5,072 bases of DNA, from positions 1-5,072 of the forward strand of contig JAISIS010000127.1 in NCBI GenBank assembly GCA_031261905.1. The letters are read 5' to 3'. Source of the DNA: Burkholderiaceae bacterium (GTDB taxonomy: Bacteria > Pseudomonadota > Gammaproteobacteria > Burkholderiales > Burkholderiaceae_D). Positions within the stretch are counted from its first letter, which is position 1, and every line of letters begins with the position of its first letter. Shown here piece by piece: positions 1 to 5,072 of this stretch. A program made the translations under genes and the position numbers. Below the pieces are notes generated by a model that was not told where the DNA came from, searched no databases, and was given only the letters and a program-made list of their open reading frames with translations.

Positions 1-3000
1 TCCAGCAATTCCCCGTCCGACAGCATATCCAGATCTTCCTGCTTCCCGCCTTCGGCATAAATCTGCTTGATAAAGCCGCGAAGATCCTCAAGCTTGCGCT
101 TTGCATCCAGCATCTCGCCAATGCGCTGGCCCAGGCCCTTGGCCGCCCAGCCAAGATGAGTTTCCAGAATCTGCCCGACATTCATGCGGGAAGGCACGCC
201 CAGCGGGTTCAACACAATATCGGCCGGCGTGCCGTCCGCCATGTACGGCATATCCTCTACCGGCACAATACGGGAAACCACGCCCTTGTTGCCGTGGCGT
301 CCAGCCATCTTGTCGCCCGACTGGAGACGGCGTTTCACCGCCAGATACACCTTGACCATCTTCTGCACGCCCGGCTGCAATTCATCACCCTGCGTCAGTT
401 TCTTGCGTTTTTCCTCAAACGCCAGGTCGAACTGGTGCCGTTTTTCGGCAATGGATTCCTTGATGGCTTCCAGCGCCTGCGCCGTATCCTCATCGGACGG
501 ACGGATATCAAACCAGTGGTAGCGCTCCAGATCCGTCAGGTAATCCCTGGTAATTTCAGCACCCTTCGCCAGCTTCTTCGGACCGCCATTCACCTTCTTG
601 CCGACCAGAATCTTCGAAAGGCGCTGGAAGGCATCGCCTTCCACAATGCGCATCTGGTCATTTAAGTCCATGCGGTAACGCTTCAGTTCGTCGTCAATAA
701 TCTGCTGGGCGCGCTTGTCGCGAACCAGACCTTCACGCGTGAATACCTGCACATCAATGACCGTGCCGACCATGCCGGATGGCACACGCAGCGAGGTATC
801 CTTCACATCGGACGCCTTTTCACCGAAAATGGCGCGCAACAGTTTTTCTTCCGGCGTCAACTGGGTTTCGCCGCGCGGCGTCACCTTGCCGACCAGCGTA
901 TCGCCCGCCTGCACTTCAGCCCCGATATACACGATGCCGGAATCATCCAGACGCGCCAACTGGTTTTCCGCCAGATTGGAAATATCGCGCGTAATTTCTT
1001 CCGACCCCAGCTTGGTATCGCGGGCCACGACAGAAAGCTCCTCAATATGAATCGAGGTATAGCGGTCATCTTCCACCACCCGTTCGGAAATCAGGATGGA
1101 GTCCTCAAAATTCAGACCGTTCCACGGCATGAAGGCAACCAGCATATTCTGCCCCAGCGCCAGCTCACCCAGATCGGTTGACGCGCCATCCGCGATCACA
1201 TCACCGCGTTCAATGCGGTCGCCCACTTCCACAATGGGACGCTGGTTGATATTGGTATTCTGGTTGGAACGGGTATATTTGATCAGATTGTAAATATCCA
1301 CGCCCACTTCACCGGCTGCTGCCTCTTCATCGTTGACGCGCACCACAATGCGGCCTGCGTCAATATAATCCACCGTGCCGCCGCGCACCGCCTGTACTGT
1401 CGTACCGGAGTCCACCGCCACCGTGCGCTCCACACCCGTGCCTACCAGCGCCTTTTCCGGACGCAGGCATGGCACCGCCTGGCGCTGCATGTTGGCGCCC
1501 ATCAGGGCGCGGTTGGCGTCGTCATGCTCCAGGAAAGGAATCAGCGAAGCGGCAACCGACACAATCTGACCCGGCGCCACGTCCATATACTGTACGCGTT
1601 CGGGCGATACCAGAATGGTTTCACCGTTTTCACGCGCGGACACCAGTTCATCGGCCAGCATACCTTTTTCATCCACCTTGCTGTTTGCCTGGGCGATGAT
1701 ATAGCGGCCTTCCTCAATCGCGGAAAGATATTCGATCTCGTCCGTAACCCGGCAATCTTCCACCTTGCGGTAAGGCGTTTCCAGGAAACCGTATTCATTC
1801 AGGCGCGCATACAGGGCCAGCGAATTGATCAGACCAATATTCGGGCCTTCAGGCGTTTCGATGGGGCATACGCGGCCATAATGCGTGGGATGCACGTCGC
1901 GGACTTCAAAACCGGCCCTTTCACGCGTCAAACCACCCGGCCCCAGCGCGGAAACGCGGCGCTTGTGGGTAATTTCCGACAGCGGGTTGGTCTGATCCAT
2001 AAACTGGGACAACTGCGAAGAACCAAAGAATTCGCGGATCGCCGCGGAAATCGGCTTGGAGTTGATCAGGTCGTGCGGCATCAGATTGTCCGCTTCCGCC
2101 TGGCCCAGCCTTTCCTTTACCGCGCGCTCAACCCGTACCAGCCCGGCACGGAACTGGTTTTCCGCCAGTTCGCCCACACAACGCACCCGGCGGTTGCCGA
2201 GATGGTCAATATCATCCACCTCGCCGCGACCGTTGCGCAGTTCAACCAGAATCTTGATGACCGCCAGAATATCGTCGTTGGAAAGCGTCATCTCGCCATC
2301 AAGCTGTTCCAGGCCTATGCGGCGGTTGAATTTCATGCGGCCAACCACCGACAGGTCGTAACGTTCCGCGTTGTAAAACAGGCCGTTGAACAGCGCCTCA
2401 ACGGACTCTTCAGTCGGCGGCTCGCCGGGGCGCATCATGCGGTAAATGGCAATTCTTGCGGCCATCTGGTCCGCCGTTTCATCCATGCGGAGCGTTTGCG
2501 AGATGTAGGCGCCCTGATCCAGATCATTGGTGTACAGGGTTTCCATTTCCTTTACACCGGCCTGGCGCAATTTGAACAGCGCCTCTTCCGTAAGCTCGTC
2601 ATTGGCCCTGGCAATGATTTCACCGGTATCCTGATCCACAATATTCTTCGCCAGCGCGCGGCCAATCAGATAATCTTCCGGTACGGAAATACGGGTAATG
2701 CCGGCCGACTCGATCTCGCGGATATTGCGGGCATTTATGCGCTTGTCGCGGGCGACCAGCACCTTGCCTTCCTTGTCGGTAATATCAAAGCGGGCAATTT
2801 CACCCCGCATACGCGTCGGTACAAAATCCATTTCCGCGCCTTCCGTACGCAAGGTGAAATGGTCAAACACAAAGAAGTTTTCCAGAATCTGTTCCGCGCT
2901 CATGCCGATAGCCTTGAGCAATACCGTTACCGGCATCTTGCGGCGGCGGTCAACACGGAAGAACAGAATATCCTTGGGATCAAATTCAAAATCCAGCCAG

Positions 3001-3560
3001 GAGCCGCGATAGGGAATAATGCGCGCTGAAAACAGCAGCTTGCCGGAAGAGTGCGTCTTGCCGCGGTCGTGCTCGAAGAACACGCCCGGCGAACGGTGCA
3101 ACTGGGAAACAATCACACGCTCGGTACCGTTGATCACAAAAGAACCTGTATCCGTCATGAGCGGCATTTCGCCCATATAGACTTCCTGCTCTTTCATTTC
3201 CTTGACTACCGGCTTGGTCGGCGACTCCTTGTCCAGGATAACCAGGCGCACCTTGGCGCGCAACGGAGAAGCATAGGTAAGACCGCGTTGCTGGCATTCC
3301 TTGACATCAAACGGGGGATCGCCCAGCGTATAGGAAAGAAACTCCAGCCTGGCAAACCCGTTGTGCGACACAATGGGGAATATGGAGGCAAAAGCCGATT
3401 GCAACCCGTCATTCTTGCGGCGGGACGGAATTACATCCGCCTGCAGAAAGTTGTGATAGGACTCAAGCTGGGTAGCAAGCAGAAATGGGACCTGATGGAC
3501 GTTCTCGCGCTTCGCAAATGATTTCCGGATGCGCTTTTTCTCAGTAAATGAGTAATGCAT
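1..3560 (-). CDS. rpoB: DNA-directed RNA polymerase subunit beta, 3'-truncated by the window edge
   Basis: Catalytic beta subunit of RNA polymerase, which with beta' forms the active-site cleft. The minus strand reads open from the ATG at 3558-3560 to the left edge: 1186 complete codons plus two bases. Related betaproteobacterial proteins have nearly 1370 residues, so about 180 C-terminal residues lie outside. Visible landmarks: N-terminus [15 protein letters not shown]; protrusion/lobe motif [29 protein letters not shown] (His453); the rifampicin-binding fork region from about residue 513; [12 protein letters not shown] with the acidic pair E819/D820 near the active site; and [12 protein letters not shown] with K1084 and K1092, equivalent to E. 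coli K1065 and K1073. No frameshift or internal stop was seen. The start fits the family N-terminus and has GGAG five bases upstream. It follows rplL after a 235-nt structured spacer, the probable site of differential expression. Identity is certain; the Burkholderiales affinity is inferred from the N-terminus. Confidence 0.99.
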   Translation of the reverse strand, partial: MHYSFTEKKRIRKSFAKRENVHQVPFLLATQLESYHNFLQADVIPSRRKNDGLQSAFASIFPIVSHNGFARLEFLSYTLGDPPFDVKECQQRGLTYASPLRAKVRLVILDKESPTKPVVKEMKEQEVYMGEMPLMTDTGSFVINGTERVIVSQLHRSPGVFFEHDRGKTHSSGKLLFSARIIPYRGSWLDFEFDPKDILFFRVDRRRKMPVTVLLKAIGMSAEQILENFFVFDHFTLRTEGAEMDFVPTRMRGEIARFDITDKEGKVLVARDKRINARNIREIESAGITRISVPEDYLIGRALAKNIVDQDTGEIIARANDELTEEALFKLRQAGVKEMETLYTNDLDQGAYISQTLRMDETADQMAARIAIYRMMRPGEPPTEESVEALFNGLFYNAERYDLSVVGRMKFNRRIGLEQLDGEMTLSNDDILAVIKILVELRNGRGEVDDIDHLGNRRVRCVGELAENQFRAGLVRVERAVKERLGQAEADNLMPHDLINSKPISAAIREFFGSSQLSQFMDQTNPLSEITHKRRVSALGPGGLTRERAGFEVRDVHPTHYGRVCPIETPEGPNIGLINSLALYARLNEYGFLETPYRKVEDCRVTDEIEYLSAIEEGRYIIAQANSKVDEKGMLADELVSARENGETILVSPERVQYMDVAPGQIVSVAASLIPFLEHDDANRALMGANMQRQAVPCLRPEKALVGTGVERTVAVDSGTTVQAVRGGTVDYIDAGRIVVRVNDEEAAAGEVGVDIYNLIKYTRSNQNTNINQRPIVEVGDRIERGDVIADGASTDLGELALGQNMLVAFMPWNGLNFEDSILISERVVEDDRYTSIHIEELSVVARDTKLGSEEITRDISNLAENQLARLDDSGIVYIGAEVQAGDTLVGKVTPRGETQLTPEEKLLRAIFGEKASDVKDTSLRVPSGMVGTVIDVQVFTREGLVRDKRAQQIIDDELKRYRMDLNDQMRIVEGDAFQRLSKILVGKKVNGGPKKLAKGAEITRDYLTDLERYHWFDIRPSDEDTAQALEAIKESIAEKRHQFDLAFEEKRKKLTQGDELQPGVQKMVKVYLAVKRRLQSGDKMAGRHGNKGVVSRIVPVEDMPYMADGTPADIVLNPLGVPSRMNVGQILETHLGWAAKGLGQRIGEMLDAKRKLEDLRGFIKQIYAEGGKQEDLDMLSDGELL
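1929..2024 (-). other. rpoB: Rifampicin-binding region of RpoB (wild-type residues)
   Basis: This segment encodes residues 513-544 ([20 protein letters not shown] then [12 protein letters not shown]), the rifampicin-resistance-determining region. Numbering is E. coli plus 6. The main resistance positions carry sensitive-type residues: Q513, D516, H526, R529, S531 and L533 in E. coli numbering, with S531 at bases 1950-1952. The differences from E. coli are Thr for Asn518 and Val for Ile530, both of which I recall as usual in betaproteobacteria. The sequence therefore predicts no target-site rifampicin resistance from this cluster. Confidence 0.9.
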
Positions 3561-3563
3561 GGA

Positions 3564-3576
3564 CACTCCGTGAGTG
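3564..3576 (-). promoter_or_regulatory. rpoB Shine-Dalgarno inside a small hairpin
   Basis: The rpoB ribosome-binding site is GGAG at 3566-3569, five bases before the ATG. On the mRNA the segment reads CACUC-ACG-GAGUG, so a perfect 5-bp stem with a 3-nt loop places most of the Shine-Dalgarno in the 3' arm. The pairing is directly visible. A role in holding rpoB translation down, or coupling it to upstream events, is inference, and a 5-bp stem is only modestly stable. Confidence 0.6.
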
Positions 3577-3671
3577 GCTGAAGGATGGAAAATTCAGGTT
3601 TCAGTATCAATACCGCTTATATTGAACCGGAAAACTCAAGCCTCAATCCTTTAAATATTTCATGAAAGGGG

Positions 3672-3701
3672 CCACAAATACCGGGAGACCGGCATTTGCG
3701 G
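3672..3701 (-). promoter_or_regulatory. 13-bp intercistronic hairpin
   Basis: On the rpoB-sense RNA, the arm CCGCAAAUGCCGG pairs with CCGGUAUUUGUGG around a UCUC loop (3685-3688). All 13 positions pair, two as G-U wobbles (3699/3674 and 3693/3680) that would be A-C mismatches on the other strand. It lies 17 nt downstream of the 21-bp hairpin. It is followed by CCCCUUUCAUG, so no proper terminator U-run is present. Function unknown; it could be part of an attenuator or a processing region. Confidence 0.7.
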
Positions 3702-3718
3702 TACTGAAATGCGTAAAG

Positions 3719-3763
3719 GAGCCATAACTGAACCGCTTATTATAAGCGATTCAGTCATGACTC
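3719..3763 (-). promoter_or_regulatory. 21-bp intercistronic hairpin, candidate RNase III site
   Basis: On the rpoB-sense RNA, bases 3763-3743 pair with 3739-3719 around a UAA loop (3740-3742). All 21 positions pair; three are G-U wobbles (3726/3756, 3733/3749 and 3722/3760). On the opposite strand these three would be A-C mismatches, so the structure belongs to the operon RNA. It begins 32 nt after the rplL stop codon. The following RNA begins CCUUUACGC, not a U-tract. Long uninterrupted stems between cistrons are typical RNase III substrates; that role is inferred. Confidence 0.75.
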
Positions 3764-3795
3764 TGCAAGTACCAGGTTGTAGAAATCCGAAAGAA

Positions 3796-4176
<381 letters not shown>

Positions 4177-4267
4177 TTGAAACTCCTTGATTAATAGTTT
4201 ACACCCTTGTTGGTTTTGACGCGCTTATGCGGGAGAAAACAGCGCCTCCCGGAAAACGAAGCAGCCT
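4177..4267 (-). promoter_or_regulatory. rplJ-rplL spacer with hairpin and competing pairing
   Basis: This 91-nt gap contains a perfect 6-bp hairpin on the sense RNA, CGGGAG (4246-4251) with CUCCCG (4230-4235) around a 10-nt loop. The loop starts with GCGCU (4241-4245), which is complementary to AGCGC at 4221-4225 just downstream. The second pairing could replace the first or form a pseudoknot with it. No U-run follows, so it is not an intrinsic terminator. The rest of the gap is A+U-rich and leads into the strong rplL ribosome-binding site. A regulatory role is inference. Confidence 0.5.
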
Positions 4268-4759
4268 TTATGCCGCCTCTTTCTGTGCCGCCAGCGCAGC
4301 CAGCGCGCGGGCAAAGCCCGACACAGGCGCCTGCATAACACCCATAAGCTGTGACAGCAGGACTTCCCGGCCCGGAATATTGGCCAGCGCGGTAACGCCT
4401 GCCTTGTCGAGCTGTTTTCCTGCGTAACTGCCGCTTTTAATGACAAGCTTGTCGTTACCTTTAGCAAAGTCCTGCAGGACTTTTGCTGCGGCAACGGCAT
4501 CTTTGGACATGGAATAAATCAGCGGTCCTGCCATTTCGGAAGCAAGATCAGCAAATACTGTCCCTTCCACGGCGCGGCGGGCCAGCGTGTTCTTCAGCAC
4601 ACGAAGATACACGCCCTGCTCGCGCGCCTTTACGCGCAGTTGCGTCATATCACCAACCTGGACGCCACGATATTCGGCCAGTACCAACGTTTGCGTTTCA
4701 GCGAGCTGCGCGCTGACTTCCGCAACAACGGCCTTTTTGTCATTCAGATTGAGACCCAC
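4268..4759 (-). CDS. rplJ: 50S ribosomal protein L10
   Basis: L10 anchors the L7/L12 stalk to 23S rRNA and, as the L10(L12)n complex, represses translation of its own mRNA in well-studied bacteria. The product is 163 residues, close to the 165 of E. coli. Seen in order: N-terminus [19 protein letters not shown]; the RNA-binding core with [18 protein letters not shown] (25-42) and [19 protein letters not shown] (49-67); a central alpha/beta domain; and a C-terminal helix [16 protein letters not shown] that binds L12 dimers. I chose the GTG at 4757-4759 because the family N-terminus begins there and GGAGG (4766-4770) sits six bases upstream. The frame stays open to a TTG at 4832-4834, but those extra 25 residues match nothing in the family and read through leader structure. 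The stop is TAA at 4268-4270. Identity is certain; the start is very likely. Confidence 0.98.
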   Translation of the reverse strand: MGLNLNDKKAVVAEVSAQLAETQTLVLAEYRGVQVGDMTQLRVKAREQGVYLRVLKNTLARRAVEGTVFADLASEMAGPLIYSMSKDAVAAAKVLQDFAKGNDKLVIKSGSYAGKQLDKAGVTALANIPGREVLLSQLMGVMQAPVSGFARALAALAAQKEAA

Positions 4760-4765
4760 GGTCAA

Positions 4766-4770
4766 CCTCC
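4766..4770 (-). promoter_or_regulatory. rplJ ribosome-binding site (fixes the GTG start)
   Basis: GGAGG on the sense strand is followed by UUGACC and then GUG. The six-base spacing supports GTG at 4757-4759 as the true rplJ start. The in-frame TTG at 4763-4765 is too close to the motif, and the TTG at 4832-4834 has no comparable site. Confidence 0.85.
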
Positions 4771-4849
4771 AGTCATAGCGCGTTGGCGTTGCGCATCGCT
4801 TCGCCTTCGCGCCGGTTAATACACGGTGTCCCAAGCCCGGAGTTTACGG

Positions 4850-4865
4850 TTGGCCTTTCGGCCAA
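4850..4865 (-). promoter_or_regulatory. GAAA-tetraloop hairpin in the rplJ leader
   Basis: The sense RNA reads UUGGCC-GAAA-GGCCAA, a perfect 6-bp stem capped by a GNRA tetraloop, about 90 nt before the rplJ start. GNRA loops are very stable and often make tertiary contacts. It is part of the leader fold; whether L10 contacts it is unknown. Confidence 0.75.
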
Positions 4866-4900
4866 AAACTGCAAAGCCTGTTTGGGTTCACCATCTGCGC

Positions 4901-4932
4901 CGGGTCGGGAATCCTGCTCCCGGTTTAACCCG
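4901..4932 (-). promoter_or_regulatory. Bulged hairpin in the rplJ leader
   Basis: On the sense RNA, CGGGU (4932-4928) pairs with ACCCG (4905-4901) and CGGGA (4922-4918) pairs with UCCCG (4910-4906). A 5-nt bulge UAAAC lies on the 5' side and the loop is GCAGGAU. A stem with a one-sided asymmetric bulge is the sort of geometry ribosomal proteins recognise, so this is one candidate for the L10 contact site; that is inference. Confidence 0.6.
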
Positions 4933-4985
4933 AACCGCCTTCGGTCAACAACAGAAAACGGTTCCGCCCGACGGTCTTTGATTGC

Positions 4986-5011
4986 CCGAACCGGCATACC
5001 GCCCGGCTCGG
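4986..5011 (-). promoter_or_regulatory. 9-bp hairpin in the rplJ leader
   Basis: On the sense RNA, CCGAGCCGG pairs with CCGGUUCGG around an 8-nt loop (4995-5002). One pair is a G-U wobble (5007/4990) that would be an A-C mismatch on the other strand, which supports formation in the operon transcript. Confidence 0.65.
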
Positions 5012-5023
5012 CCCAAAGCCCTG

Positions 5024-5049
5024 CCCCGCCCGCGCCACGCGCGGCGGGG
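5024..5049 (-). promoter_or_regulatory. GC-rich hairpin at the 5' end of the rplJ leader
   Basis: On the sense RNA, CCCCGCC and CGCG pair with CGCG and GGCGGGG: 11 G-C pairs with a single bulged G (5042) and a UGG loop (5035-5037). It begins about 10 nt after the putative rplA stop. No U-run follows, so it is not a standard terminator; it may be an mRNA stability or processing element, or a weak pause site. Confidence 0.65.
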
Positions 5050-5059
5050 ACTTGATTGG

Positions 5060-5072
5060 TTACAGCGACAAT
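5060..5072 (-). CDS. rplA: Possible 3' end of ribosomal protein L1 gene
   Basis: One minus-strand frame reads TTG TCG CTG TAA at the right edge, giving a C-terminus ...LSL followed by a stop. The gene expected immediately upstream of rplJ is rplA, and L1 proteins often end soon after a Leu-Ser-like tail. Only three codons are visible and the neighbouring frame is also open here, so this rests on gene order alone. Confidence 0.3.

Larger units (their letters stand above)
3561..3795 (-). promoter_or_regulatory. rplL-rpoB intercistronic spacer, highly structured
   Basis: The 235 nt between the rplL stop and the rpoB start contain no credible gene. In transcription order they hold a 21-bp hairpin (3719-3763), a 13-bp hairpin (3672-3701), an A+T-rich patch (about 3648-3669), a 6-bp hairpin with a 7-nt loop (3607-3625), and the Shine-Dalgarno hairpin (3564-3576). 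In E. coli the equivalent gap carries a partial transcription attenuator and an RNase III processing site, which make beta far less abundant than L7/L12. The position and the long stem suggest an equivalent function here; neither strong hairpin is followed by a U-run, so processing fits better than intrinsic termination. Confidence 0.7.
4760..5059 (-). promoter_or_regulatory. rplJ (L10) leader, likely autoregulatory RNA
   Basis: This 300-nt stretch upstream of rplJ holds no convincing protein gene but many sense-strand hairpins: 5024-5049 (11 bp, one bulge), 4986-5011 (9 bp), 4901-4932 (5+5 bp with a 5-nt bulge), 4850-4865 (6 bp, GAAA loop), and weaker pairing between 4975-4970 and 4939-4934. 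In E. coli and other bacteria the L10-L12 complex binds the rplJ leader and blocks translation of rplJ and rplL. The location and folding make that function likely here, but I cannot point to the L10-binding element itself. No strong sigma-70 promoter was recognised, so the leader may be internal to an rplK-rplA-rplJ transcript. Confidence 0.65.

Noticed and set aside
156..665. Plus-strand open frame of 169 codons (and a similar one at 3051-3521)
   Set aside because: Both are antisense to rpoB (the second lies within its first 170 codons), with low-complexity-like composition and no family resemblance.
1929..2024. Possible rifampicin-resistance changes (Thr at 518, Val at 530 in E. coli numbering)
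   Set aside because: These look like normal betaproteobacterial residues; the main resistance positions (513, 516, 526, 531, 533) are wild type.
1524..3029. A 501-codon open frame on the plus strand
   Set aside because: It lies wholly antisense to rpoB. The rpoB frame encodes an intact, highly conserved protein, and the antisense peptide has no recognisable domain. Long antisense frames are common opposite GC-biased conserved genes.
4268..4834. rplJ extended to a TTG start, giving 188 residues
   Set aside because: The extra 25 residues do not match L10, and the GTG at 4757-4759 has both the correct family N-terminus and a well-spaced GGAGG.
4922..4948. TTGACC ... TAAACC as a promoter for rplJ
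   Set aside because: The spacer is only 15 nt and the -10 match is poor; both parts also fall in hairpin arms of the leader.
4773..4997. 74-codon minus-strand frame across the rplJ leader
   Set aside because: It crosses several leader hairpins, has no recognisable domain and no good ribosome-binding site at its first ATG; the region is better explained as regulatory RNA.
5024..5049. GC-rich hairpin as an intrinsic terminator after rplA
   Set aside because: No U-run follows on the sense strand, and termination here would cut off the downstream essential genes.

Overview
The window is a stretch of the core ribosomal-protein/RNA-polymerase operon of a betaproteobacterium, read entirely from the minus strand. 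In transcription order (high to low coordinates) it holds the possible last codons of rplA, a structured untranslated leader, rplJ (ribosomal protein L10), rplL (L7/L12), a 235-nt intercistronic spacer, and the first 1186 codons of rpoB (RNA polymerase beta subunit), which runs off the left edge. The order rplA-rplJ-rplL-rpoB is the standard bacterial one. The RpoB N-terminus ([15 protein letters not shown]...), the L10 N-terminus ([19 protein letters not shown]) and the moderate-to-high G+C point to Burkholderiales, perhaps near Oxalobacteraceae. The order is a fairly safe call; the family is a guess from memory of related proteins.

Layout: 5060-5072 possible end of rplA; 4760-5059 rplJ leader with several GC-rich hairpins, the expected place for L10 autogenous control; 4268-4759 rplJ with a GTG start; 4177-4267 short spacer with one hairpin; 3796-4176 rplL; 3561-3795 rplL-rpoB spacer with two strong hairpins and a small hairpin over the rpoB Shine-Dalgarno; 1-3560 rpoB, intact as far as it goes, with wild-type residues at the rifampicin positions.

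The products belong together. L10 and L7/L12 form the L10(L12)n stalk of the 50S subunit, which recruits translational GTPases, and L10 classically represses its own mRNA. RpoB shares the transcript but is needed in far smaller amounts, so bacteria usually reduce or uncouple its expression in the rplL-rpoB gap. That gap is where the clearest unexplained structure lies here: hairpins of 21 and 13 pairs whose only non-Watson-Crick positions are G-U pairs on the rpoB-sense RNA and A-C mismatches on the opposite strand.

I found no mobile element, CRISPR array, tRNA/rRNA gene or accessory gene. The coding part is ordinary core genome; the observations worth a second look are all in the non-coding RNA segments.
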